Below, piece by piece: positions 9,100 to 25,760 of a stretch of 64,000 bases of DNA. Under the pieces are notes generated by a model. That model saw only the letters and a program-made list of their open reading frames with translations, was not told where the DNA came from and searched no databases. A program made the position numbers and the translations under genes. How positions within the stretch are numbered: position 1 is the stretch's first letter; every line of letters begins with the position of its first letter. Origin of the DNA: Sphingomonadaceae bacterium (GTDB lineage: Bacteria; Pseudomonadota; Alphaproteobacteria; Sphingomonadales; Sphingomonadaceae); NCBI GenBank assembly GCA_016742125.1, contig JACVCM010000003.1, forward strand, positions 7,761 through 71,760, read 5' to 3'.

Positions 9100-9891
9100 T
9101 TACACTCCCTCTCCAAATTCTTTTCTATCGTTTGTGCCCAGCGCCCAGCCCCACAATGCGGAATCGCGAAAGGGGACGGCGAGAAAGATATGTTCTAAAG
9201 CTGCCAGCAGCGACAGGCAGCAAAGCAACCCGGCCTGTACCGTCTCATGAGGCGAGACCGCGCTTTTTGCTTCGAAGCCAAGCCACAATGCCAGCCCTGT
9301 AATCGTAGCAATCGACAGCGCCAGTATCGGACGCAGCTTCCTGGGTCCGAAATAGCTTTTGAGATAGCTCAAATGCGCGGGCAGCATTTCGTCGCTGAGA
9401 TTTGGGACACCGCGATAGATGTTCAGTTTCGATGACAGCCGGAATATCAGTAGCAAGGCGAAAGCGTAAGCGCCGGTCGGATTGGCAGTCACCGCAGCCA
9501 GCGACAGCAATAGGCCGGCTGTCATAGCAAGGGCGACTTCATGGTGGATTAAGGCCATCGTTGCGAGACTGAATCGCTGCCACCCCTTGGCACCATCCGG
9601 GCAAGGGGTCCGGTGAGAGCCGGTCACGGCACCTGTCAGAAAACTGATTTCATGCCAGCTCCAGATCAGCAAACCGCCTAGAAACGATACGTAACTGGCC
9701 CAGACGGCCGTCGAATGCGCCGTGACGATGATGAGACCGAGACCGGTGAAGGCACAGACGCACGCGATCACCAACGCGCGTCCAAAGGATTGCCGCAGCC
9801 GGTGATTGATGATCGCCACCAATCCCGTGCTGACGAACCACAATATCGTTACGACCACAAAGGGCAGTACAAGGCCTGGGGTTCCTACCAT
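9100..9891 (-). CDS. puhE: Photosynthetic complex assembly protein PuhE
   Basis: 263-residue polytopic membrane protein (DUF3623 family) with about seven hydrophobic segments. The conserved HHEVALA and LNIYRGVPN motifs lie near residues 146-152 and 185-193. In Rhodobacter PuhE influences reaction-centre and bacteriochlorophyll assembly. The start overlaps the acsF stop by 7 bases, and hemA follows directly. Confidence 0.9.
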   Translation of the reverse strand: MVGTPGLVLPFVVVTILWFVSTGLVAIINHRLRQSFGRALVIACVCAFTGLGLIIVTAHSTAVWASYVSFLGGLLIWSWHEISFLTGAVTGSHRTPCPDGAKGWQRFSLATMALIHHEVALAMTAGLLLSLAAVTANPTGAYAFALLLIFRLSSKLNIYRGVPNLSDEMLPAHLSYLKSYFGPRKLRPILALSIATITGLALWLGFEAKSAVSPHETVQAGLLCCLSLLAALEHIFLAVPFRDSALWGWALGTNDRKEFGEGV

Positions 9892-10961
9892 GCCGGCTGC
9901 AATCTGACACTGTGTGGTAGTTCATTGGCGCGTGGCGTCATGAAATACATGCGTGCGAAGGCAAGCCCGGCTTTGGCCATATGCCCAGCCCGACCAATCG
10001 CACCGCCGATACCACCCCGTGCCTTTGCATCCTCGATACCGACAGATGCGAGGCGCAGGTCCTCCATCGCATTTCGGAAACGGGGATCTTCGGTGTCGAG
10101 TTCGATGGGGAACACCTGACGGCTGATCGCCGTGCAGATTGAAAAAACTTCATAGCCATAATCGGCAGGATCCACACCTAAGGCTTTATGGAACACCGGT
10201 CGGTTATGGTCGCGGACATACATGGTCGCGTATACCGACAGCAGGAAGAAGCGGATCCATAACCGGTTAAGCCCGGTCAGCAATTTGGGATCGGCCCTCA
10301 TCAGTAACGCAAATGCCTCGCCATGCCGGAACTCGTCATTGCACCAATCGTGAAACCAGTCGAAAATCGGATGGAATTTATTCTGCGGATTGCGCTGTAA
10401 CTGCCGGAAAATCGTAATGTAGCGGGCGTAACCGATCTTTTCGGAGAGATAGACGGCGTAAAAAATGAATTTTGGTTTGAAGAAGGTATATTTCTTGGTC
10501 TTGGTCAGGAAGCTGAGGTCGATGCCAATCCCGGCGCCCTTCAGCGTTTCGTTGATAAACCCTGCATGACGGCTCTCATCGCGAGCAAGCAGCTTGAACA
10601 GCCGCTTCATATCGGGATTTTTCGTCCGCTTGGCGATTTCGGCATAAAGAATGCAGCCGGAGAATTCGGATGTCAGCGAACTGGCCAGAAAGTCGATAAA
10701 TTCCGCCTGCAATTCGGGTTCGAGCTTTTCGATCACACCTTCGAACGCCGGGGTCTTGCGGAAATGATGCCGGTTGCGGTCATCTTCCATCTCCGCCATC
10801 AGGTCTTCCCATTCGGCTCGAACAGGCGATACATCTATGCGATCCATCGCGGCAAAATCGGTGGTGTAAAAGCGCGGACTCAGAACTGTTTCCTGCCGCG
10901 CGATGGCCAATGTATCATGCCGGGCAGCAAGGGGGTTGGCGATATTGGCTGGCGCGTTCAT
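9885..10961 (-). CDS. acsF: Aerobic Mg-protoporphyrin IX monomethyl ester cyclase
   Basis: 358-residue di-iron oxygenase that forms ring E using O2. Ferritin-like iron-binding motifs are visible as DESRHAGF and DEFRHGEAF, with Glu residues in the preceding helices. I chose the ATG at 10,961 because AGGGAGG lies just upstream and it overlaps by one base the stop of the upstream small gene (TAATG). The longer reading from 11,219 is not family-like. With no bchE in the window, the pathway here needs oxygen at this step, as expected for an aerobic phototroph. Confidence 0.95.
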   Translation of the reverse strand: MNAPANIANPLAARHDTLAIARQETVLSPRFYTTDFAAMDRIDVSPVRAEWEDLMAEMEDDRNRHHFRKTPAFEGVIEKLEPELQAEFIDFLASSLTSEFSGCILYAEIAKRTKNPDMKRLFKLLARDESRHAGFINETLKGAGIGIDLSFLTKTKKYTFFKPKFIFYAVYLSEKIGYARYITIFRQLQRNPQNKFHPIFDWFHDWCNDEFRHGEAFALLMRADPKLLTGLNRLWIRFFLLSVYATMYVRDHNRPVFHKALGVDPADYGYEVFSICTAISRQVFPIELDTEDPRFRNAMEDLRLASVGIEDAKARGGIGGAIGRAGHMAKAGLAFARMYFMTPRANELPHSVRLQPAW

Positions 10962-11257
10962 TAGAGCCTCCCTGGCGTGAAACTGACTTCGTACAATTCG
11001 GCAAGCTCGAAATTGCTTGCAAATTTCGTCCACGCCCGACGAAGCAGTCCGGCGCGGCACACGGTGGCATGGCGGTGAAGGACAATGCTCTCGCCAAATG
11101 CGACGGCAATCGGATCTCCATGCACCCGAACGCGGTCGCCAGGCTCTATTGTGATATCGCCGTCGAGTTCGACATGGGCGTGAAAATGCTCCGCGCTTTG
11201 CTCGACCTCGATCCGGCAAGGCGTTTCAAAGGATTCAGATGAAAACAACCCGGTCAT
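10961..11257 (-). CDS. Conserved small protein between puhC and acsF, unknown function
   Basis: 98-residue protein starting [20 protein letters not shown]. It has no signal peptide or membrane segment. The middle (residues about 15-50) alternates hydrophobic and charged residues with V-x-G-D-x-V-x-V-H-G, suggesting a small beta-barrel or OB-like fold; this is inference. The end contains [25 protein letters not shown]. Its ATG overlaps the puhC stop (ATGA) and its stop overlaps the acsF ATG (TAATG), so all three are likely translationally coupled. Related clusters carry a hypothetical gene in the same slot. A role with AcsF or in assembly is plausible but unproven. Confidence 0.8.
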   Translation of the reverse strand: MTGLFSSESFETPCRIEVEQSAEHFHAHVELDGDITIEPGDRVRVHGDPIAVAFGESIVLHRHATVCRAGLLRRAWTKFASNFELAELYEVSFTPGRL

Positions 11258-11730
11258 GTGGCAGGCGCCTTCAGCATGTCCGCAAACATCCGGCTGTGAT
11301 CGGCACCAAAACCGTGAATTTCCGAACGTCGGCCTGTTTGCGGGTCGGAAAGCGACAAGGCCCCATTTTCCCATAGCGTCAGGGTGAATGGCGGCTCTGC
11401 ACCAATGCCTGCGGCGATGCGCGCCTTCGCCATGCGGCGCATGGTGGCCCGCAGGAAACCCCCCTGCCCGAACTCGACGATTTTCACTATTTCGCCGGTG
11501 CCAGCGTCGCTCACCACGACCGCCCCATCTGCACGGTCCAAGAAGCGCAGTTCGCGACTTTGGGCCGGGGCGATATTCTGGGCTTCGCGTGAAGCAACCG
11601 GGTCTGCGGACGGCGGCACAAGGCCCAGCCTCACGGCCCCTGTCAGCGCCATTGTGAAAAGCAAGAGCGCTGCTGCCGCCTTCAAGGCACCCCGAGGTAC
11701 GGTGGGGTCGTGATGGACAGCCTGGCTCAT
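11254..11730 (-). CDS. puhC: Photosynthetic complex assembly protein PuhC
   Basis: 158-residue protein with one N-terminal membrane helix (about residues 16-36) and a periplasmic remainder. The segment LRFLDRADGAVVVSD...GEIVKIVEFGQGGFLRATMRRMAK is typical of PuhC. In Rhodobacter capsulatus PuhC aids reaction-centre and LH1 organisation. ATGA overlaps link it to puhB upstream and to the small gene downstream. Confidence 0.92.
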   Translation of the reverse strand: MSQAVHHDPTVPRGALKAAAALLLFTMALTGAVRLGLVPPSADPVASREAQNIAPAQSRELRFLDRADGAVVVSDAGTGEIVKIVEFGQGGFLRATMRRMAKARIAAGIGAEPPFTLTLWENGALSLSDPQTGRRSEIHGFGADHSRMFADMLKAPAT

Positions 11731-12344
11731 GCAGGCACTCCCATCAGGGGAATGTCGCGACTGCGAGCTTGCGGCGCTTCAAGCGGCGCGATGGCCTGCA
11801 CATTCTGCGTGGCCCTGAACAACATTGCCGCAACGTTGCCCGCGTTTGGGATAGCCCTGAGCATGGGCTGCGGGCGGACGAAACGCAGCGAACGTACGTG
11901 CGGCCAGAGCATGATATAGCCGAGCCGCGGCATACCCTTTAACGCCAGGACGATATTGCCGTGCCCATCTGTCAGCATTTTTAGATTTGCGGACTCGATT
12001 TCGCCAAGTGGCAGGTTGATGCACTTGTTAAGCGCGACGCCGATACGCAGTACGACACGTTTGTTGGTCAGCGTATAGACAGTCGTGCGACTGACACCCC
12101 ATGCAAATAGCGTGAACATCGCCGTTACAACCGTGCCCAGCAGCGCGACTGCAATAGCAGTATTCCAGTCGCCCCGCGAAACGGCCCAGATGACGATCAA
12201 GCCGAAATACAGAACCGACAGCCGAATGTGCAGCGCCGATACCACCATATGCTTCCAGTCCGGTGCGGACTGCCAGATAATATGTTCATCTTCTGGCAGA
12301 GCGCCGGGAAGACCCCGCACCGGTTCATGGTCATATTCGCTCAT
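11727..12344 (-). CDS. puhB: Photosynthetic complex assembly protein PuhB (PH domain)
   Basis: 205-residue membrane protein with two or three helices near residues 32-80, followed by a bacterial PH-like domain (about 85-150) containing TVYTLTNKRVVLRIGVAL. The N-terminal EPVRGLPGALPEDEHIIWQ is typical of PuhB, a reaction-centre assembly factor. It overlaps puhA and puhC by 4 bases each. Confidence 0.92.
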   Translation of the reverse strand: MSEYDHEPVRGLPGALPEDEHIIWQSAPDWKHMVVSALHIRLSVLYFGLIVIWAVSRGDWNTAIAVALLGTVVTAMFTLFAWGVSRTTVYTLTNKRVVLRIGVALNKCINLPLGEIESANLKMLTDGHGNIVLALKGMPRLGYIMLWPHVRSLRFVRPQPMLRAIPNAGNVAAMLFRATQNVQAIAPLEAPQARSRDIPLMGVPA

Positions 12345-13111
12345 ATCAACGGTTCCTGCCGCCCGGCGTTGGCGTAAAGATAGCCGCCGCCAAAATAGGC
12401 AACTATCCGCTCTTCTTCATAAAATGTGATCTGCCCCGCCGTTCCCGGCACCGGTGCAGCAGCGAAATCGGCTGCGTTGATTGCGTCGATCTCGACCTGG
12501 CGGCTCCGACCCTTCACCTTGGACATACCCATCGGCGCAAGCACCTTCCTACCGCCCGTATCGATTTCGAGATAACGGATGACATGCTCGGCGCGATCGA
12601 CCCATAAGTCGGTCACTGTCCCGGCAACAGCGCCGTCCGCGCCGATGACAGACATGCCCCGCGGATCGGCATCGTTGCGGTGGACCGAAATATGCTCGGT
12701 CATCCCGATCGGCACGATCCGGTTACGGCCTTCGCCATCAAGGTCGGTGTGTTTGGCGCGATCCGCCCACGCAGCTGGACCAATTCCGTCGACCAGCGGG
12801 TTGCCAGTCGGGTAATATGGCGCCCCGGGTGAACGGAACGTACGCGCGCCCGCGACATCGACCTTTTCCCGACCCTTGGTAGGCGTGCTGACACTGCCCC
12901 GTCCGAATGGCATATGGAATGTCTTGGGCGTTGCTGCCAACAGTGCGCCGCCTGGTGTGTCGACGCGGCCTGTGACTTCATCCTCCAGCGGATACCCTTC
13001 GCGCCGGTCTTCCCGTCGAAGGTAGAAAATCAGCGCCAGGAAAAACAGCACAAAGGCGTAAAACACCATTTCCGTCACATCGAATGTGCCCACAATTTTC
13101 ACGTCGTCCAT
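12341..13111 (-). CDS. puhA: Photosynthetic reaction centre subunit H
   Basis: 256-residue H subunit. One N-terminal membrane helix (about 12-30) is followed by the conserved YLRREDRREGYPLE and a cytoplasmic PRC-barrel domain. The motif NPLVDGIGPAAWADR near residues 104-118 is family-typical. Subunit H caps the L/M core at the cytoplasmic face and helps proton delivery to quinone B. AGGAGG sits 8 bases before the ATG. It lies 13 bases after lhaA. Confidence 0.95.
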   Translation of the reverse strand: MDDVKIVGTFDVTEMVFYAFVLFFLALIFYLRREDRREGYPLEDEVTGRVDTPGGALLAATPKTFHMPFGRGSVSTPTKGREKVDVAGARTFRSPGAPYYPTGNPLVDGIGPAAWADRAKHTDLDGEGRNRIVPIGMTEHISVHRNDADPRGMSVIGADGAVAGTVTDLWVDRAEHVIRYLEIDTGGRKVLAPMGMSKVKGRSRQVEIDAINAADFAAAPVPGTAGQITFYEEERIVAYFGGGYLYANAGRQEPLI

Positions 13112-13123
13112 CTCTCTTCCTCC

Positions 13124-14544
13124 TCAGGTCGGAAATTCACTCAAACCAAAGCTCTCACTCGTCATCTTCCTGTTTTGCAGATGCAGCCCGATCACTGGTC
13201 CGAGCGCTACCAACGTCACGAGCAAAAGCAGAATTTCCAGTGCATAGACCGTCCCGTAACCGGTGGCGCGATAGGCCAGTGTCGTACCCATCCCGTTGTG
13301 TAATGCGAAATAGGTCACGCCATCACGGACTAGACCGCCCAGCGCGATCCCCGCGCCCCCACAGCTAGCTTGCACTGCGCCCCAAGCGCCCAATGCCAAA
13401 CCTGACGAACCTTCGCGAGCCAGGCCCATTGCGGCGATCATGGTGCCCACCGAAAACAGCCCTGCGCCAAAGCCGATGGCCATTGCCCCTGCATACAGCA
13501 GCGGCACCGAGTTCAACGGTGCTGCAAACAATGTCATGAGAAACGCGGCGATACCTGCAACGGCTCCCATTCCGGCAAGACGCAAAGGATCTGCTCCTTT
13601 AGTCAGTTGTCGGCCACTGTGCGCAAATGCAATCAAAGCCCCACCTGCCCAAGCCCCAGTCAAAGACGTCGTGCCACCGACGGAAAGGCCTAGTATCTCG
13701 CCGCCATAGGGTTCTAGCAAAGCATCCTGCATCGCGAACGCCATCGCGCCGATGCCAATTGCGAGCAGCAACCGTTTGGCATTTGGCTGCGCCGTGAACG
13801 ATGTCCAGATATAGGCAAAGCTCGGGTTAGGCGCGGTGGAAGTGGTCAGCGCCCGGTTCCTCGCCTCCTGCTTCCAAAGCGCCGTCACGTTCAGCACCAT
13901 CGTCAGCACCGCCGCACCCTGGATGACTTGGATCAGTTTCGTCGCCGTAAAATCGAGCAGCAAATTACCGATGGCAAATGCCGCCAGCATCATGCCAACG
14001 AGCAGCATCACGTAAAGCAAGGCGACAACGCGCGGGCGCTTGTCCCTGGACGCAATATCGGTTGCTAGCGCCAGACCTGCCGTTTGCGTAACGTGCATTC
14101 CCGCACCCGTAAGCAGGAAAGCCAGACAGGAGGCGCTGACACCTAGCGAAAACGTGTCCGGCCTCGTGATGAGGATCAGCGCGAACGGCATGATGGCAAG
14201 ACCACCGAACTGTCCCAGCGTGCCGAACCAGATATAGGGCACCCGCCGCCAGCCGAGCACCGAGTGGTGCGTATCGGACCGATAACCGATAAGCGCGCGG
14301 AACGGCGCAACGAGCAATGGAATGGCGATCACCAATGCAACAATCCATGTCGGCGTGTTGAGCTCGACAATTAGCACGCGGTTGAGCGTGCCGTTGAGAA
14401 GGACCGCGGCGATACCGACACTTACCTGAAACAATGCAAGGCGGAGCAAACGGACCAATGGAAGTTCGGCGCTGGCCGCATCGGCAAAGGGCAAGAACCG
14501 CGTTCCTACGGCTTGCCAGAATGTCAATGCGGATGGCCTTTCGT

Positions 14545-14548
<4 letters not shown>
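13124..14548 (-). CDS. lhaA: LhaA, PucC-family light-harvesting assembly protein
   Basis: 474-residue, 12-helix MFS-like protein of the PucC/BCD family, thought to deliver bacteriochlorophyll or help assemble LH1. The N-terminal FWQAVGTRFLPFADAASAELPLVRLLRLALFQVS matches LhaA. I chose the ATG at 14,548, which overlaps the bchM stop (ATGA); the reading from 14,788 runs inside bchM. A second family member, bch2, lies at 26,733. Confidence 0.92.
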
Positions 14549-19714
<5,166 letters not shown>

Positions 19715-19725
<11 letters not shown>

Positions 19726-21334
19726 AATGCGCCTTGGCCTCATAGAGAGTGGCGAGCTCGATGGTCGCGACACCGCGCTCCGCAGCGAACAATTCTGTAT
19801 TCTTCCGCGCCTTTCCGCGCACAAAAAACGGTATCTTCTTCAGCTCGGCTTCGGCTTCGGGGGACCATAACTCCTCCCCGGCACGGGGAGGCGAACCATC
19901 CGCAGGATGGTGAAGGGGTACCAGCGTCGTCACGCCGGCGTTGGAGCTGGCGGAAGGTACCCCTCCAGCAGTTACGCTGGTACCCCTTCCTGTATCGGGG
20001 AGGATTTGATGCCCAAGGTGCGATGCCCCCGCCGCGTCATGGAATTCAAAATCGTCACGGAACATCGTAAGCAGATGCTCTTCAAGGCCCATGACCAAGG
20101 GATGCACCCAACTGTCAAAAATGACATTCGCGCCCTCGAATCCCATTTGGGGTGAGAAGCGTGCCGGGAAATCCTGCACGTGGACCGGTGACGAAATCAC
20201 CGTGCAGGGAATGGCAAAGCGCTTGGCGATGTGGCGTTCCATCTGCGTGCCAAGCACCAGTTCGGGTTGTGCGTCCTGGATGGCCTGCTCGACCGCCAGA
20301 TGGTCGTCGGTAATCAATGGCTCGACACCATAAAGTTTTGCCGCAGCACGGATGTCGCGCGCATATTCGCGATTGTAGCAACCAAGGCCGACAACTTTAA
20401 AGCCAAGCTCCTCACTGGCGATGCGCGCAGCGGCGACAGCATGGGTGGCATCGCCGAAAATGAAAACGCGTTTGCCGGTCAGGTAGTTTGAGTCGATCGA
20501 GCGGCTCCACCATGACATCCGCGACAGGCCTTCACGCAACATCGGTTCGGAATCGACGCCCGCGAGTTCAGCAACTTCGCGGATGAAATCCTGTGTCGCG
20601 CCCACGCCGATCGGAACGGTGCGGACGGCAGGCTGGCCAAAGGTGCGCTTCAGATAATCTGCGGCCAGATCGCCGGTTTCCGGATAGAGCACGATATTGA
20701 AATCGGCCTCTCCGAGCTTTGCAATATCGGCGACAGCTGCGCCCAGCGGCGCGGTGACGTTTACGTCGATGCTTAGATTGCCCAGCAAGCCGGTGATTTC
20801 AGCAATGTCATCGCGGTGACGGAAACCCAGCGCTGTTGGTCCCAGCAGATTGACCAGAGGACGGCGCGTGGCTTTGTCAGATGGTCGTCGGTCCTTATCG
20901 GCCAAATGTCGGACGATCTGGTAAAATGTTTCCGCCGCGCCCCAATGTTCCTTGCGCTGGTAGCTAGGCAGCTCAAGCGGGATTACGGGGATGGGCAGAC
21001 CCATATTCTCTATCAGGCCCGCGGGATCGTCCTGGATCAGTTCGGCGGTGCATGACGCGCCGACGATCATCGCATCCGGCTTGAAGCGGCCGACAATATC
21101 GAGTGCCGCCGTCTGGAAAAGCTGCGATGTATCCTTGCCCAAATCGCGTGCCTGGAATGTCGTATAGGTGACCGGCGGGCGCTTAGCTTTCCTCTCGATC
21201 ATCGTGAACAACAGGTCCGCATAGGTGTCACCCTGCGGCGAATGCAGCAGATAATGCACACCCTCCATTGCGGTTGCGACGCGCATCGCGCCGACATGGG
21301 GCGGTCCTTCATATGTCCAGACGGAAAGCTGCAT
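19715..21334 (-). CDS. bchB: DPOR subunit BchB with an in-frame repeat insertion in its linker
   Basis: 539-residue catalytic subunit of light-independent protochlorophyllide reductase. The nitrogenase-like domain covers residues 1 to about 435, and the C-terminal PCP_red domain starts at Trp490 ([20 protein letters not shown]). Between them, residues about 444-489 are encoded by a palindromic intergenic-type repeat (19,868-20,008) that keeps the frame open. The inserted stretch is rich in Gly, Ser, Thr, Pro and Val and looks disordered. Both flanking domains look intact, so the enzyme is probably functional. The start follows bchN by 3 bases. Confidence 0.95.
19868..20008. repeat. Palindromic repeat element inside bchB
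   Basis: The outer arms are C/G-rich mini-hairpins (CTCCCCG-x-CGGGGAG type) at 19,871-19,892 and about 19,983-20,004. Inside them, AAGGGGTACCAGCGT (19,913-19,927) has its perfect 15-base reverse complement at 19,974-19,988. An inner CCGGCG/GCTGG-CCAGC hairpin fills the centre. The layout looks like short palindromic elements usually seen between genes in sphingomonads; that comparison is from memory and untested. Here it is translated as part of BchB. Confidence 0.75.
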
Positions 21335-21337
21335 CGC

Positions 21338-23142
<1,805 letters not shown>

Positions 23143-23189
23143 ATGTCTGCTTATGGACAGATCACACGCTCCCTTGCTGGAATGGTCCG

Positions 23190-23218
23190 AATAAACGGCG
23201 ATTCCGGCCAAGTGTCAA
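23190..23218 (-). promoter_or_regulatory. Putative sigma-70 promoter of the bchF operon
   Basis: On the minus strand TTGACA (23,213-23,218) is followed after exactly 17 bases by TTTATT (23,190-23,195), a 4/6 match to TATAAT. The -35 box overlaps a PpsR-type half site, as expected for repression. Confidence 0.55.
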
Positions 23219-23246
23219 GTTTTTTAGACGTCTAATATTTTTGACA
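23213..23246. promoter_or_regulatory. Overlapping PpsR-type sites upstream of bchF
   Basis: TGT-N12-ACG (23,213-23,230) and CGT-N12-ACA (23,229-23,246) share two central bases. Each differs by one base from the PpsR/CrtJ consensus TGT-N12-ACA. Together they form a 34-bp imperfect palindrome centred on AGACGTCT. The site lies between bchF and the aerR-like gene and could control both. Confidence 0.6.
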
Positions 23247-23364
23247 CGAGAGTGTTTGCCAAGGTGTCCAAGATGCGTTACGCTCCGAGTCGCATGAGAT
23301 GACACAGGCATCCATGAGGCCGACGTTATGCCACGCCGACCAGACTACTTAGGGGAGTCTGAAT

Positions 23365-24312
23365 ATGGCCACTGTTTTTGGAATTTCCGGGCTTAAGTCC
23401 AGACTGGACGGTTGGCGCGGAAGCCGCAAAAACACACAGGCCCCGGAACTGGCGATGGCCAATCCCGGGATCAATCCATTCACCATCGTGAAACCAGCCG
23501 ATGACGGGCTTGATATTTCCTTGCTGCTCGAAAATCTGGTTATTCCCAAGCTGATCGCCCACCAGCACAAGCGCGATGCTGTTATACGTGCGTCGGCATT
23601 TCCATCATCGGATCATATATCAACAAAGGCGCCGATCGACAGCGCGGACGTCGACGAATTTGCACGCATTTCGGTTAGCGACGAGGCGCACGCCCTCATG
23701 GATTTCGTTGACCAGCGCCTTGCGAACGGCAGTTCGGTAGAAGCTCTATATGTCGAGTTGCTCGCTCCTGCCGCGAGACGATTGGGCGAATATTGGGAAA
23801 TGGATAGCGAGGACTTTGTCGGGGTCACCATGGGCCTTTGGCGTATTCAGGAGGTCCTGCGCGAGTTGACGACCCGCATTCCACCGAAATCGCGATCCGG
23901 CCAGGGACAGCGTTCAGCGCTTTTTTCGATGATGCCCGGCGAGCAACACAGTTTCGGCACGTTAATGGTGGCAGAATGTTTTCAGCGCGCAGGCTGGGAC
24001 GCGGATGTCCTGATAGAGCCGTCGAAGTCACAACTCACCGGGAAATTTGCCAATCACCGCTACGATCTCATCGGATTGACGGTCAGTCAGGACTGTTCTA
24101 CGGCAACACTCGGCAGCATGGTCAAAACGATTAAAGCTGTATCTAACAACCCGCACGTCCGCATCATGCTCGGTGGGCGCGTCATCAACGAACAACCAGA
24201 ACTCGTTGACGAATGCGGTGCAGATGCAACGGCAGTCGACGCCATATCCGCCGTTGCTCTTGCTGATCGTCTGGTGCCGGTAAAATGGGAACGTTTCGAA
24301 CATCTAACTTGA
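23365..24312 (+). CDS. ppaA: B12-binding photosynthesis regulator, AerR/PpaA type
   Basis: 315-residue regulator with a helical bundle (about residues 100-170) and a C-terminal cobalamin-binding domain. The B12 motif E-x-H-x-x-G is present as Glu193-Q-His195-S-F-Gly198, where the His should ligate cobalt. It directly precedes ppsR, the position of AerR/PpaA, which antagonises the PpsR/CrtJ repressor in Rhodobacter and responds to light through B12. No HTH domain is evident. GGGGAG lies 7 bases before the ATG. Confidence 0.85.
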   Translation: MATVFGISGLKSRLDGWRGSRKNTQAPELAMANPGINPFTIVKPADDGLDISLLLENLVIPKLIAHQHKRDAVIRASAFPSSDHISTKAPIDSADVDEFARISVSDEAHALMDFVDQRLANGSSVEALYVELLAPAARRLGEYWEMDSEDFVGVTMGLWRIQEVLRELTTRIPPKSRSGQGQRSALFSMMPGEQHSFGTLMVAECFQRAGWDADVLIEPSKSQLTGKFANHRYDLIGLTVSQDCSTATLGSMVKTIKAVSNNPHVRIMLGGRVINEQPELVDECGADATAVDAISAVALADRLVPVKWERFEHLT

Positions 24313-24328
24313 GGGACGGGTTCCTTCG

Positions 24329-25744
24329 ATGAACCTAGAGACTACCAGTGGCGACCAGATTCCGTTCAGCGACCCCGAAGTCATCTTTGAAGGGTTCACG
24401 AAGGAAGATATCATCAAGCTCGCCTATTGCGCGGGAGATTTCATGCTGGCGATCGATGAGCATGAAATTATTCGCGATATCGCAGTGAATATCCGCGACC
24501 ATGCCTTTGCCAACCAATGGATTGGAAGGAAATGGTCGGACACGGTGACAGTAGAGAGCAAGCCAAAAATCGCGCAACTGCTTGAAGCCGACCATCACGG
24601 CCCTAACCTATGGCGACAGGTAAATCACCTGCATGAGGGCGAAGACGTTCCGGTCAATTACAAGGTTATCAAGCCGCAGAAGAAGAACTGGCATATCGCG
24701 GTCGGCCGCGATCTGCGGGCGATTTCGGTCCTGCAGCAGCGTCTGTTGAAAACGCAACAATCGATGGAGCGCGATTATCTGCATCTTCGGCAGACAGAGA
24801 CGCGATACCGTCTCTTGTTCGACAACATCTCGTATCCGGTGTTGATTGCCGACGCGGATGACCTGGACATCCAGCAAGCCAACCGGGCGTGCCACACATT
24901 GGTGAGCGCAGCACCGGGGGCGCTGGAAGGCAAATCGCTGCTCACCCTTGTTGAGGAAGGATTTCGCGACGACGTCATTGGCTATATCGGGGCGGTATCC
25001 GTCAACAGCGGTACGCCTCCTGTCAATGTCCGCCTGACCGGTCGCACCGGTTATGTCAAAATCGCCGCCTCCGCATTTCGCCAGTCGGGCAAGCAATATT
25101 GGCTGGTCAACATAGATGACGGACTGCATGCGGCACCTGGCAAGCAATCGGATCGATATATCCTCGACGTGGTCGAAAAAATGCCCGACGCATTTGTGCT
25201 GACAGATGAAAAACAGGCGATCATTGTGGCGAACAGCGCCTTTGCTGAACTTGTGCAGGCCGGTTCTGTCGAACAGCTGATCGGCGTGTCGTTGAACCGT
25301 TTTATTGGTCGCCCCGATGTCGATATCGGACTGCTCAAAAAACAACTCAAGGACTATCATAATGTCCGTAACTTCGGGTCGATCGTCAACGATTTGAACG
25401 GCGGATCCGAGCCTGTCGAAATTTCCGCCATCATGATCGAGCGCGACCAGCCATTGTTCGGCTATTCGGTACGCAGCGTCGGGCGCCGCGAACGCGACCT
25501 GCCGGAAATGACGGGCAATTATCCCCGCTCGGTCGAGCAGCTTACCGAGCTTGTCGGACGAAAGCCGCTGAAGGAAATCGTGCGCGAAAGTACCGATCTG
25601 ATCGAGCGCATGTGCATCGAGGCCGCCTTGGTACACACGGCTGACAACCGTGCATCGGCTGCCGAGATATTGGGCCTCAGCCGGCAGAGCCTTTATTCCA
25701 AATTGCATCGCCACGGATTGGGCAATCTGATTGGAAAAGACTGA
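24329..25744 (+). CDS. ppsR: Transcriptional repressor PpsR (CrtJ)
   Basis: 471-residue repressor of photosynthesis genes. An N-terminal domain and two PAS domains (about 150-260 and 275-385) lead to a C-terminal Fis-type helix-turn-helix (ASAAEILGLSRQSLYSKLHR). Cys429, in RMCIEAALVHT just before the helix-turn-helix, sits where the redox-active Cys of CrtJ/PpsR is expected; this alignment is from memory. TGT-N12-ACA sites near bchF, bchG, bchC and crtF/crtD are its likely targets. It begins 16 bases after ppaA, so the two are cotranscribed. Confidence 0.93.
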   Translation: MNLETTSGDQIPFSDPEVIFEGFTKEDIIKLAYCAGDFMLAIDEHEIIRDIAVNIRDHAFANQWIGRKWSDTVTVESKPKIAQLLEADHHGPNLWRQVNHLHEGEDVPVNYKVIKPQKKNWHIAVGRDLRAISVLQQRLLKTQQSMERDYLHLRQTETRYRLLFDNISYPVLIADADDLDIQQANRACHTLVSAAPGALEGKSLLTLVEEGFRDDVIGYIGAVSVNSGTPPVNVRLTGRTGYVKIAASAFRQSGKQYWLVNIDDGLHAAPGKQSDRYILDVVEKMPDAFVLTDEKQAIIVANSAFAELVQAGSVEQLIGVSLNRFIGRPDVDIGLLKKQLKDYHNVRNFGSIVNDLNGGSEPVEISAIMIERDQPLFGYSVRSVGRRERDLPEMTGNYPRSVEQLTELVGRKPLKEIVRESTDLIERMCIEAALVHTADNRASAAEILGLSRQSLYSKLHRHGLGNLIGKD

Positions 25745-25760
25745 CGTCATCTGAAATCGG

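Noticed and set aside
23144..23159. TGT-N10-ACA over the bchF start as a further PpsR site
   Set aside because: Spacing is 10, not 12; it probably arises by chance, although the TGTC/GACA arms are symmetric.
23265..23282. TGT-N12-ACG upstream of ppaA as a third PpsR site there
   Set aside because: The interior lacks the AT-rich, symmetric character of the other sites and one base deviates; too weak to call.
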